Position numbers and translations under genes: made by a program
Shown: positions 36,381 through 46,961 of the stretch, piece after piece
Position numbering within the stretch: the first letter of the stretch is position 1
Layout: the number at the start of each line of letters is the position of its first letter
Notes under the pieces: generated by a model
What the model saw: only the letters and a program-made list of their open reading frames with translations
Told to the model about the DNA's origin: nothing
Database searches by the model: none
Source of the DNA: Liolophura sinensis
Taxonomy: Eukaryota; Mollusca; Polyplacophora; Chitonida; Chitonidae
Assembly: GCF_032854445.1 (NCBI RefSeq)
Contig: NC_088306.1
Span: forward strand, 3,094,373 to 3,158,372
Direction of reading: 5' to 3'
DNA length: 64,000 bases

Positions 36381-37060
36381 GGGAGAAGAAGAAAATATAA
36401 CTTTCATATTTCGTCGACATAAGATTTAAGCTTACACCTGTATGTTCAAACAACACTGGAAAATAGATTATGTTTAAAAGAAATTTCGCTCCGTTTCAGT
36501 TTACCAACAAACCACCAAAAACTAGACATCGGGGTTAAAGCCAACTTAATTAGCTTTGTTTATCAGGTATAGGAAGGTACAGTGCGTCATCAAACATCCA
36601 CGTGTTTTTTTTTGTGTAAAAATTCAAATCACAGATCGTCTTGTTACTTAGACAACATTATCATCTATTTACATGATTGGTGTTTTGCTTTGTACACGTG
36701 GTTATGTCATATTTAGTAATCATATTTACGTACCAGAAGAACCCATGCGGAATTCGGAGTAAAACGGTCAGAACTCAAGGAGCAGTATGGCAGACCTCAC
36801 GACGTATATATTCGGCGGCAGGAAACGCGCGGGCCTATGTGGCCTAGAGTGTTACGCTTTACACCTCTCTGCCAGAATTACTGAGCAACGGAATCATATG
36901 ACAGCAACTCATTCCCATTGTTGGCAGACATGGCACAAGGATAAAATATGCAGTAACGAGGAGAATATATATCACACCTTTCAGAGCAAATTAGAAAGTG
37001 GGATAATTGACACTATACTGTACTCGTTCATGGAAAATTTACGAATGTTAAAATAAATTT

Positions 37061-38420
37061 TAACTTGCGTGTGTACTATGAACCTCGGCTGATTTAAAAC
37101 TGTGTGTGTACTATGAACCTTGGCTGATTTAAACTTGTGTGTGAACTATGAACATCGGCTGATTTAAGCTTGTGTGTGTACTATGAACTTCGGCTGATTT
37201 AAAACTGTTTGTGTACTATGAATCTAGGCTGATTTAAAACTGTGTGTGTAATATGAACTTCGTCTGATTTAAACTTGTGTGTGTACTATGAACCGCGTCT
37301 GATTTAAACTTTTGTGTGTACTATGAACCTCGGCTGATTTAAAACTGTGTGTGTACTATGAACCTCGGCTGATTTAAGACTGTTTGTGCACTATGAACCT
37401 CGGCTGATTTAAAACTGTGTGTGTACTATGAATTTCGTCTGATTTAAACTTGTGTGTGTACTATGAACCGCGTCTGATTTAAACTTTTGTGTGTACTATG
37501 AACCTCGGCTGATTTAAGACTGTGTGTGAACTATGAACCTCGGCTGATTTAAAACTGTGTGTGTACTATGAACTTCGTCTGATTTAAACTTGTGTGTGTA
37601 CTATGAACCGCGTCTGATTTAAACTTTTGTGTGTACTATGAACCTCGGCTGATTTAAAACTGTGTGTGTACTATGAACCTCGGCTGATTTAAAACTGTGT
37701 GTGTACTATGAACCTCGGCTGATTTAAACTTGTGTGTGTACTATGAACCTCGGCTGATTTAAGACTGTGTGTGCACTATGAACCTCGGCTGATTTAAAAC
37801 TGTGTGTGTACTATGAACCTCGGCTGATTTAAAACTGTGTGTTCTATGAACTTCGTCTAATTTAAACTTGTGTGTGTACTATGAATCTCGGCTAATTTAA
37901 AACTGTGTGTGTACTATGAACCTCGGCTGATTTAAACTTGTGTGTGTACTATGAACCTCGGCTGATTTAAATTTGTGTGTGTACTATGAACCTCGTCTGA
38001 TTTAAACTTGTGTGTGTACTATGAACCGCGTCTGATTTAAACTTGTGTGTGTACTATGAACCTCGGCTGATTTAAACTTGTGTGTGTACTATGGACCTCG
38101 GCTGATTTAAAACTGTGTGTGCACTATGAACCTCGGCTGATTTAAAACTGTGTGTGTACTATGAACTTCGTCTAATTTAAACTTGTGTGTGTACTATGAA
38201 TCTCGGCTAATTTAAAACTGTGTGTGTACTATGAACCTCGTCTGATTTAAATTTGTGTGTGTACTATGAACCTCGTCTGATTTAAACTTGTGTGTGTACT
38301 ATGAACCTCGTCTGATTTAAACTTGTGTGTGTACTATGAACCTCGGTGATTTAACACTGTGTGTGTACTATGAATCTCGTCTGATTTAAACTGTGTGTGT
38401 ACTATGAACCTCGGCTGATT
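37061..38420 (+). repeat. 35-bp minisatellite, ~39 copies
   Basis: Unit CTATGAACCTCGGCTGATTT followed by AAACTGTGTGTGTA; CTATGAA starts at 37076 and 37111. Variants are not random: a pair of variant units (CTTCGTCTG, then ACCGCGTCTG) followed by the common CCTCGGCTG unit recurs near 37255, 37430 and 37570. This points to duplication of multi-unit blocks. It is the longest array by copy number in intron 1. Confidence 0.97.
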
Positions 38421-39321
38421 ATTTCATGTTTATGAACAGATTATGTACAATATGGACCCATTCTACAAAGGTGTCTTTTACTTCACAAAGTCAAAATTCG
38501 TGTAAACGTTTTTTTCTTTCTTTATGGGAGTTCAAGGTTGGGGAGCATGACTGATGGTATGTTAAGGCAAACCTGTACAGCAATTAAAACTTCTGGAGTC
38601 TTCAAATTTATCTAAATATAAGTTTTATATATTTCTGAACTGGCTTAGTAGAACGCTTCCTTGATGAGATATGAAGTTTTGCCACTATTGTGAGTACAGT
38701 TAGAAAGTTGGCAACTTATTCAGGAATTATATATTCAGGAATCGGAACAATGTATTTGAGATTCACGTACATGCATAGAATGGTTTGACTTCGTCCACAA
38801 CCTAAGTAACTGCATGCCGCTACGTTTATAAAAAAGTTTAACGAAAAACGAATTACGCTTTTTTCCGGATTGCATCAGTCTTCGCGGTAACGTCGGTTAG
38901 AAAGCTGTTAGCAGAAAGGGTCATTTCCGCCTATTACCCGAACAAACTCAATTCACAAGAGCACTCTGGACCAGAAAGGGGCTAGAGTGCAGCTACAGGT
39001 ATTTAGAAAAGGCAACGTGAATGAGTATATTTGACGGAAAAATATAATTTATCAAAGGACGAATCAAGACAGCTCGGAAGTTCGGCAAATCTAAAGATTT
39101 CGGATATTTGTTATTTCGATAAATGGTTGTGATTTCATTATAAACCTGAAAGACAGGCCACATTTTCTACAAACAGCTAACAAAATGTATGATTTCTGAA
39201 TACTATACACAGGCGGATTCTTTTATTTGTCTTTTCCAAAAAATGTCGCCTAATTTTCCGTTTTGATGGCTTTATCGTGTTTCTATCAGATGTTGTTTAT
39301 CTCCGAACTTTTTGTTTTTAG

Positions 39322-39585
39322 TATATGTATGCAAATTGCTGTATTCTCTACCTGCATGTTATGAGCCCGCCATATTGTGGGGTCTACTATACAATCAGCG
39401 TCAAACATCCCCAAAGAGGAATCCACCGGATTCTATCTGACTTTATCCTGACTGACTTAGAGAAATCTCCAGGGATTAACGTTGCTGTGTTCATTGTTCA
39501 GGAGACAGAACTCGTTTTTCAGACACAGAAAGAGTACGTGAGCCTCTTTAAACGCGAAGGGTTCCCTCGGAGCGTCCTGGTTTGA
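39322..39585 (+). CDS. Doubtful open segment after an acceptor-like site
   Basis: An 87-codon plus-strand frame (residues include HPQRGIHRILSDF and end FPRSVLV) is directly preceded by CTTTTTGTTTTTAG, which looks like a 3' splice site. Composition is protein-like, but I recognise no domain. It sits antisense inside the Wnt11 intron. A second plus-strand ORF follows at 39653-39934 (93 codons, ends CYELQAEH), also unrecognised. It could be a terminal exon of an unknown gene, a decayed retrocopy or chance. Confidence 0.15.
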   Translation, partial: YMYANCCILYLHVMSPPYCGVYYTISVKHPQRGIHRILSDFILTDLEKSPGINVAVFIVQETELVFQTQKEYVSLFKREGFPRSVLV

Positions 39586-40011
39586 GACTGAAGGATAGTA
39601 TCACGTTCTCGGGGACCATGGGGCGGTTCTGGCAAACCCCCGAACAAGGAGAGTGACAAAAAAACACAAACCTCATAGTCTGCGCACTACTAACGACTCT
39701 ACATTATGGCTTATTTGGAGAGCATGGAATCAATTCCGATTAATGAAGGTCGCTAAAGGAATGACTGAGGGTATAGCTGTGTTGAATCTTCAGGACGATC
39801 AGAGCGAAAAAATTTGTTTAAGTTTGGGTACGATTTATATGATGATTATACGAAACAACTGGTTGGAATTACTGAATCTTAGATTTACACAACAAGAAGC
39901 TAAAATGTGTTATGAATTACAAGCCGAACATTAAAATGGTCTTATAAAGTTCACATATAAGCATCCAACTTTGGCCAAAACAATTCGCATTTTTCAAAAT
40001 GCTATTCGTAC

Positions 40012-40332
40012 ACCAGCCGTCAACTAAAATGGACGTTCCGGGTCAATAATCGTAAGGCCAATTCCCATAAACAACGTTTGACACAAATTACCAAAGAATT
40101 AAGAATAGTAAATGTGATAAGAAATTAAGAAGGATTCATGCTAGATTTACACGCTTTGTTTGTGCTACCCTATACAGGATGCCTAGTCAGCAGTTCTCAA
40201 TGATGACGGAAATACGCAGGGAATGTTCTAGGCGAATGTATGAAATCCGTAAACAAACCGTGTACAACGTGTAGTTTGTAAGTTGTCATTAATCAAGATA
40301 TGTACCTCAGTTGCGCTTTGATTCATATGACA
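40012..40332 (+). repeat. Family B interspersed repeat abutting an array
   Basis: Same blocks as at 25816-26120: GGACGTTCCGGGTCAATAAT, ACACAAATTACCAAAGAATT, GAATGTTCTAGGCGAATG and ATGTACCTCAGTTGCGCTTT. Instead of the family's usual end it runs straight into the composite array at 40332. Confidence 0.85.
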
Positions 40333-41180
40333 AGGCTGTAAGCACGACGATGTAAGCACGACGATGTAAGCACAACGATGTAAGCACGAGGCCGGTATAA
40401 GTCATAGCGTAAAGATACAACGCTGTAAGCATGACGATGTAAGCACAACGATGTAAGCACAACGATGTAAGCACGAGGCCGGTATAAGTTATAGCGTACA
40501 CATACGAGGTGGTAAGCTCGACGATGTAAGCAATGGGGTCGGTATAAGTTATAGCGTACACATTCACGACTGTAAGATCGACGATGTAAGCACGACGATG
40601 TAAACATGACGGTGTAAGCATAGGGGCCGGTATAAGTTATAGCGTAAACATACAAGGCTGTAAGCACGACGATGTAAGCAATGGGGTCGGTATAAGTTAT
40701 AGCGTACACATACGAGGCTGTAAGCTCGACGATGTAAGCACGACGATGTAAGCACGACGGTGTAAGCATAGGGGTTGGTATAAGTTATAGCGTACACATA
40801 CGAGGCTGTAAGCTCGACGATGTAAGCACGACGATGTAAGCACGACGGTGTAAGCATAGGGGCCGGTATAAGTTTTAGCGTAAACATACAAGGCTGTAAG
40901 CACGACGATGTAAGCAATGGGGTCGGTATAAGTTATAGCGTACACATACGAGGCTGTAAGCTCGACGATGTAAGCACGACGGTGTAAGCATAGGGGTTGG
41001 TATAAGTTATAGCGTAAACATACAAGGCTGTAAGCTCGACGATGTAAGCACGACGACGTAAGCACGACGATGTAAGCATAGGGGTCGGTATAAGTTATAG
41101 CGTACACATACAAGGCCGTAAGCACGACGATGTAAGCATAGCGGCCGGTATAAGTTATAGTGTGCACATACACGTTCATT
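40332..41180 (+). repeat. Composite tandem array: 46-60 bp spacer plus 14-bp units
   Basis: A conserved segment (GGTATAAGTTATAGCGTACA, CATACGAGGCT) alternates with runs of a 14-bp unit (GTAAGCACGACGAT). GGTATAAG starts at 40394, 40481, 40541, 40629, 40689, 40777, 40865, 40925, 40999, 41087 and 41147. The steps are 87, 60, 88, 60, 88, 88, 60, 74, 88 and 60, so (apart from one 1-base loss) each period is 60 plus 0, 1 or 2 times 14. Minus-strand ORFs of up to 160 codons are repeat translations. Confidence 0.95.
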
Positions 41181-42812
41181 TTGCAATCTTCAAGTCCTCG
41201 TTAGCATCGTATAGGATAATACAATCTTGCTGGTGTTTAAGTGCTCAACATGTTGTTGTAAATCGATTTGATGCATAGACAGTCACATGTCTTGGATGAA
41301 CCAATGAGATTGCTGTAAAAAACCTGCAAGCTTGTGAGAAAATGGGAGTGAGCCAAAAATATATTGCTACGGAATTATTAAACCTGGATTCAACTTTCAT
41401 GAAATATTTTAAAATGACATTTTAAAAAGTGTATCCAGGATAGAGTTAACTGCTGCAGATTCATTTTTACTGAACTTCAAATCCGCTGGTATTCTGTAGA
41501 TTGCCCAAGAACAAACCAGCCAAAAACAATTTTATTTCATAACATTTACTCACTCATTTGTGTCATGCGATAGAGCGGCTTTGATAGAAAACATCGGAGA
41601 CAAGCCAGTTTGAAACTACTGCTACTAAAATATAGTCTCGGCCGTTCATCTACTCCACACAACGATCACAGACATATTGCTAGTATCAGACAAATTCCAT
41701 AACCAATTACAGAAAAAAAACCCCAAATCCAATCAGTCCGACCTCACACCGGAAGTGCAATAGGCTACTCAAAGTACCCCATACACATACGTCATTTGTT
41801 GTAGATTTTTTATGGTTGTCAATTTTATTTCAATTCTAAACTGTGGTGTATATGAGTGAGCCCAGTCTATCAACCAGATTGTTTCTTGTACTGAAAACAC
41901 CATGACGTTTTATTTAAACCTAGAAAGAGTCTAGAAACAGTGGTCTCTGATGCAAGATAGTTAGATCGTAAAGACGTATTTACCTGTCGTTTTGGGTTCC
42001 ACACACCTGTGTTAATTCAGGTCAGCGTTGGAATATCTGGTATTTTATTTAACACATTGATAGTAATAAAATATAAATGAATCGTAATCTCTAACCATAT
42101 TAGTTGTAATAAAGTAAAAATCCGATTTTGTGATTAGTCCCAAGTTCTTCATTTGCATCGTAAACTCAATCAAGAGGATTTTGTCGAAGACTTTCTGCCT
42201 GACTTTGTCAAAAAATGTCTGATAAACATATGATGAATGAGATCGATTAAAAATATTCAGAGTATGTAATCTTTACAGGTAATCTCAGTTACGTACTAGT
42301 GTATGTAGCAAACTTTCTGCCTAACAAAAGTTCCCACGAGACTAGTGAAAAATTGCCATTCTACAAAAAGGAACAGATGTCAGATTTGCTTACCCAAAAT
42401 TTAACAATAGGATTTCAACCCTCGTGAAACCTGAACCAGATAACGGACAAAAGGTACGATGAAAGCTGCTAAACCTATAACAGACATACATGAGAGGGCA
42501 TAGCAAAGATTTTTGCTACAGATATGGGTTGTTGGGCTGACCCGATAATAAAAAATTGAGTATATATCAAGGTCTGAAATGAAAAAGTTAAAGATTGAAA
42601 ATCCACGTGACCATTTCTGTACACAGTCTTAGGTAATGTGTAAATCACGTGTATAACATCTACATCGCACTTACATATACTTAATATTAATTGTTGTAAT
42701 GAAAAAAATTATAAACTGGGGTAGTGACCACAATATCATGTTTGACTTACGTCTTTAATCTGAACTGATTTATGCGAATAGTTTAGGACACTTATAAATT
42801 GGGAGAGGCCTA

Positions 42813-42935
42813 ATAGTTTACTTATTTATTTATTTGATTTTTTCCGTAATCAAAAATATTTCACTGATACAACTGCGGCCAGGATTATGGTGAGAGGAGA
42901 CCATCAGTAGGTTGCTGACAGGCTTTCCCACGGGT
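42813..42935 (-). mobile_element. SINE, minus strand, 5'-truncated
   Basis: Plus strand shows TTATTTATTTATTTGATTTT, TCCGTAATCAAAAATATTTC, ACTGCGGCCAGGATTATGGT and GGTTGCTGACAGGC. It is the common SINE with moderate divergence. Confidence 0.82.
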
Positions 42936-43509
42936 TTATTAGTGCATTATTTAGAGATATCTGTAGCATAATCTGGAATTCTAACTTATTCCTATCATGC
43001 ATCAGTTAAAGAGCGCAAAAAGTGATATCTGCTTGAAATTAGCGCCTTTTACTATTGATAATACCGATGTCACAAGTATTTCAGGTGCATACTACAAGAA
43101 CACTTTAAAACATGTTCCTAATTTATATCACCAAAATCGTAACACAGCTTATGTATTATGCTGATGTGGAGGCGCAAGTAATTTTCATATACAGTATATA
43201 TGCTTGCGCTTTTACCATTTACAAATTTTTCGGTCATATGACGAGGATTCATATAGGGTAGTAATATGTAATAAATCTCAAAGTTAAAGACGGCTTCTGG
43301 GCGTACTAACTAAAAGTTTTTAAACAAATAAAGTCTTATTCCATTAACGTTCTGTAAAGATTTGTTAGCGTGTGGATTGAGTGAATGTGACTGTTCCGAC
43401 ATCTGCTATAATAACTCAAAAACGCCAAACTGTTTCATGTGAGTAAAAATTTGCACCTATTAAAGTAAATGCCGCTTGGTTAGTTATAAACTTGCACCTC
43501 CAATGTACA

Positions 43510-43550
43510 GAGCGCAAAAAAAAAAAAAACAACAAAAAGACAAAAAAATC
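43510..43550 (+). repeat. A-rich run
   Basis: Poly-A interrupted by single C and G bases. It may be a decayed retro-element tail, but no body is recognised. Confidence 0.6.
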
Positions 43551-44217
43551 CAACACGGAAATGCTCGAGTTAGAAAAACGGAAAAAGTTTTAACAAGATA
43601 TCATCTATCCGCTGTACACCCACGACGATAGATTTGCAATTCGCAACTTTTTCACGGCTACTTTTTGTATCTGAGAAGGGTGAACTACGTGGGGATCAAC
43701 TCTCCACGTGTGGATAAGACTTCTGCCTGTATACATACACGGGCTATTGAGACGGTCTGGAAACCGACTGACAACCAAACATGACGCAACTAATTAACGC
43801 TTAATTATGGCAACTTTTTCCTATTCCGTTCGCATCTCAAACAGGTGTCGCTCTCACAGCTAAAGTATCGGCGTCCTCACTGATTCCACACACTCGTTGA
43901 TGAAGACCGAAAAACTGTCCTCAGTACCGGGGAGCTAATTTTTCAGAGGCTGGGTTTAACTCATAGGGATTATACACATGCAATAGTCAGGCCCAGGCTT
44001 TCGTTTTCCCCACATGCGAGTCTTCCCTCCTTCTCCCAAACCATTAGCAAAATTAATGGGGTTTCTACCCTGACGACTGCAGACGGAGAACTAATGACTT
44101 ATGAGGTCGGTGCAGCTTGAGAACAGAGGCAGAATAGCTGGAGGAAAACAGACGTGTATCATAGAGAAAGGGAGAGAGCAAGCAGACAGAGAAGTGTATA
44201 CAAAACTTGGTACTTAC

Positions 44218-44303
44218 AACCACTTCAATGCCGAACATCGTCGGTCCGCCCAGAGTAGCAGAATGACTAGCAGTCGGAGAAAGGTCTGGGTGGGGAGGTT
44301 CAT
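44218..44303 (-). CDS. Wnt11: Wnt11 exon 1 (start codon and signal peptide)
   Basis: ATG at 44303-44301 has G at -3 (GCGACATG). It encodes 28 residues plus two bases: MNLPTQTF, a hydrophobic core LRLLVILLLW, then ADRRCSA and LKW. This is a classic signal peptide, with cleavage likely after CSA or nearby, targeting the ligand for secretion. The exon ends TGGTT|GTAAGTACC, a strong donor. With exon 2 the junction reads KW-L-AL, matching the IKWLALS start of mature vertebrate WNT11 (from memory), and the frame stays open. No upstream in-frame alternative was needed. It is placed 22 kb from exon 2; the matching phase and residues at the junction are the main support for pairing them. Confidence 0.85.
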
Positions 44304-44640
44304 GTCGCTGTATGGGACTCGGGGCGGGTCAGGGACCCTCTCCTGCCCCCAGAGATGATCAAAACGAGGGGGTCAGGCCCCGAACTCTCTTCCCTGAACG
44401 GCGGACCCCAAAACGTCTGATGTACGGGTAACAACGGACGCCGGTAGTTGTAACAATTCACGACTTGTCACGTGAAAATATTCCGCCAGGTCGCTGTCCT
44501 GTGGCCGTCTAAGTCGACCTGTCCTGTTCCACACTCCGGCAAGGAGAGAGGGAGAAAGGGAGAGAGAATAGAGATGGAAGCAGACATAGATTAATGGCTA
44601 GGGTGGTATTGCTTTACCCCTAACCACAGACGCACGCTCA
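44304..44640 (-). other. Wnt11: Wnt11 5' UTR (inferred) with a 39-codon uORF
   Basis: Assumed transcribed leader between the candidate TATA box and the start codon. A minus-strand uORF runs 44587-44468 (begins MSASISILSPFL, ends NIFT), out of frame with Wnt11. A shorter one (16 codons) would start at 44641. The leader contains pyrimidine-rich blocks (CTCTCTCCCTTTCTCCCTCT). An intron within the leader cannot be ruled out. Confidence 0.4.
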
Positions 44641-44660
44641 TAAAATTCTCCATGGAGCGT

Positions 44661-44688
44661 AATTTATAGTTTCACTGGGGGCGGATTC
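44661..44688 (-). promoter_or_regulatory. Wnt11: Candidate Wnt11 core promoter
   Basis: On the minus strand CCGCCCCC (plus 44677-44684, GC-box-like) is followed by ACTATAAATT (44670-44661, TATA-like). This would place a start site near 44635 and give a leader of about 330 nt. The neighbourhood is unusually GC-rich. It is a motif-only prediction. Confidence 0.3.
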
Positions 44689-45230
44689 GCCTGTCCCGAA
44701 GATCACGGCCCCTCTCTCAGCGCCAAGGAGTCGAGTTCAGGCCTACGACTCTTCGATTAACAAGCAACTACACGTTCACAAGCTGTTTCCATCATTAAAA
44801 GTCCTTTTTCGTAAAATTTCCAATCTCCTTACAACTCCAAACAATTCCACAGCCTCCAAGTCTGGCTGTTTGAACCGAACTAAACTGATCTGATCTGACA
44901 GAGCGAGGAAATATAACTAAATATACACGCACGCTCTGAGAGCACAGTGTGAAAGTGTCGTCAACTTTCTCAGTAATTAAGATAGTTTCTCCACTTCACT
45001 CGTGTCGCATCTCTACGAGCTACTGAGAAGATAATCTGACATTTTCGAAGCCCTAATCAGTCGTATTTCGCCAGTCAGGATGACAGGTAGCCTTCTGTTC
45101 AGTCACGACAGTTAGACTACAAACAACAGCTCATCGGTGCGGTACACCTAAAGGTGAGCGGTGTAGTTCAGGTGAGTTGTGATAGGCCTGGGACAGGTGT
45201 CGACTCAGGTAAGCGAACAGGTTAAAATCG

Positions 45231-45256
45231 CTCTCTCTCTCTCTCTCTCTCTCTCT
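45231..45256 (+). repeat. (CT)n microsatellite
   Basis: About 13 CT units. Confidence 0.95.
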
Positions 45257-45383
45257 GTCTTAAGACGACTCTCTCACCTGTAAATACAAAAAAAGATCAC
45301 AGATGGTTGTGAAAATTACTTCTACTCCGGACTGCACAGTTTCCTGGTAGCCTCCTCTGCAACCTTGTTGAGTTGTGCTCGGT

Positions 45384-45394
45384 GTATATATGTA

Positions 45395-45427
<33 letters not shown>
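45384..45427 (+). repeat. (TA)n microsatellite
   Basis: TATATA tract with two TG interruptions, then a pure run of about 15 TA units. Confidence 0.95.
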
Positions 45428-46583
45428 TTCGGGTGTATACATATATCCAAACAGCCGGGGGTATGTATTCACCTAGGCCAGCAACCTAACGCGAAACACA
45501 TTCACTTGTGCTGGACAGCCGTTACCGTATCCAGGTATTTAAGGGCTCTTCTCATGGCCCTCCGTTAAACCCTGTTCTACAACGACTTTTTGACTCTTGT
45601 CTCAACTTTTCTGGGGTCTCCTAGGCTCCTAGCCTCTTAGCCTCTGGCTGGACACGCGCTGGATACACACGCTAATCCACTACCGTCGTTCCTCTCGTCA
45701 GACTCCCTTAGCTGGGGATTACTCTCATTGCCTATGCGCTGGACGGACGGCGCGCTTCTGGTGAAATCCTGGTGGCTCCTGCCCCGCGAATTAGCCCGGT
45801 TACAAGGGAGGGCACTAAATCATGCAAATGGTGACATGGCGATATTTGTTAGCCCCTCCTTCCACAATAATTCACTCGAAACGCATGTCAGATCGAGAGC
45901 ATGTGGCCGGTGCGAGGACTAGGCAGTCTCAGCCGCACCGTGCCGGCAGGACTTTAACACAAAACCCCTGCCGTACCCTCCTTGAAACCTCTCTTAGCGG
46001 CGCTGCCCTGACGGCGTGCTTCCATCGTTGCGTTGGATCATCTAAGACAGAACTTTTCCTGGTATATTATACACGTAAGAACTCTACGTTCACTTACACA
46101 CAAACGTAGGTTTGAAAAGGTACAAATACTGTGTCGAGTGCAAATGTCTTATGTTGAGGTATATCTCTCAACCACCCCTACCCCCCTGCCAGCACTACCC
46201 CCTCCATTAGCACAGGTTCGCCACTCTCAGAGATAAGGACGAACTTTATGGCTTGCCCCGGGGGGTAAAGGAACAAATTACGTCGGAGAACCAAAGATAC
46301 CCTTTACAGGCGCTTCGCTGCTTGTCTAGTCGATACAGGGTCGAGTTACGGAATCAACGGCCATCCACTCTCCAATTGTCCACTGTCTTTTTGACAACGA
46401 CGTGTTTGGAGGGAAATTAAGAGAGGTTGAGTAAAGAAAGCGAATTGTGTTTGGGGCAGGGGCGGGGGAATGACTCCCCTTAATAGCTGTCTCCCTGGCT
46501 ACCCGTATATTAATCGGCCGGAGGGACACATAGGAACGTCCTGGAAATCTGAAGGGGAGCTAGGATCATGAACTCTGTATAGG

Positions 46584-46760
46584 TCATTCATACACGTTGG
46601 AAGGGTTTACAGCAACCTGCGGATGGTCGTGGGTTTCGTCCGGGATATGCCCGGTTTCCTCCCATCATAATGCTGGGCCCCGTCGTATAAGTGAAATATT
46701 CTTGAGTACGGCGTAAAACACCAAATAAATAAATAAATAAATAAATAAATCATTCATACA
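46584..46760 (+). mobile_element. SINE, 5'-truncated, with 11-bp TSD
   Basis: Body 46595-46749 with GGTTTACAGCAACCTGCGGA, ATGCTGGGCCCCGTCGTATA, GTGAAATATTCTTGAGTACG and an (AAAT)n tail of about seven units. TCATTCATACA at 46584-46594 recurs exactly at 46750-46760. The clean TSD, uninterrupted tail and intact 3' end indicate a young insertion. Confidence 0.93.
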
Positions 46761-46833
46761 ATTACACGCGTCTTCTAATTCTAAGCTGGTGACGTTAAAT
46801 AATTTGCAGCTATTATCGCTGCAAAATTCGCCG

Positions 46834-46900
46834 TGACCGAATTTCACCGGTAATGCGTGTAACCATTTGCCAAGTATCACACTGCTGTCACTCTCTATGC
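46834..46900 (-). mobile_element. Family A fragment, minus strand
   Basis: The minus strand reads a decayed 48-bp unit end (GACAGCAGTGTGATACTTGG), then CAAATGGTTACACGCATTAC and CGGTGAAATTCGG. It is cut on its 5' side by the small insertion at 46900-46961. Confidence 0.75.
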
Positions 46901-46961
46901 TCGAAGCCTTTTAGTACGACGTTAAACCCCAAGCACTCACTCACTCACTCGAAGCCTTTTA
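46900..46961 (+). mobile_element. 34-bp retro-insertion (SINE tail) with 14-bp TSD
   Basis: CTCGAAGCCTTTTA at 46900-46913 is repeated exactly at 46948-46961. Between them lie only 34 bp: GTACGACGTTAAACCCCAAG and CACTCACTCACTCA. This is the 3' end of a different SINE family, one whose tail is (CACT)n, not (AAAT)n. It is an extremely truncated but clean insertion. Confidence 0.88.

Larger units (their letters stand above)
22000..44217 (-). other. Wnt11: Wnt11 intron 1, 22.2 kb
   Basis: Bounded by GTAAGT at 44217-44212 and the AG at 22000. It is phase 2, splitting a leucine codon right after ..LKW. Human WNT11 is also split by an intron at this KWL position (from memory). The intron holds many dispersed repeats and four long tandem arrays, listed separately. 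Stretches not listed (22660-23240, 23680-25600, 26290-27460, 27810-30050, 30350-32020, 32410-34227, 34741-36235, 38421-39320, 41181-42810, 42936-44210) show nothing I can name beyond short poly-A/T runs and isolated B-box-like sequences. Confidence 0.85.
44700..46580. other. Wnt11 5' flank, GC-rich, no gene recognised
   Basis: Contains (CT)n at 45231-45256 and a (TA)n tract at 45384-45427. The rest is relatively CpG-rich with several short ORFs (for example 45728-45922, 45822-46109) that share no known motif. It may include upstream regulatory DNA. Confidence 0.4.

Noticed and set aside
40307-41179. Overlapping minus-strand ORFs (104-160 codons) rich in CLHRRAY
   Set aside because: Translation of the composite 60+14n array in shifting frames.
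44101-44358. 85-codon plus-strand ORF
   Set aside because: It is antisense to the Wnt11 signal-peptide exon, whose donor site and frame are far better supported.
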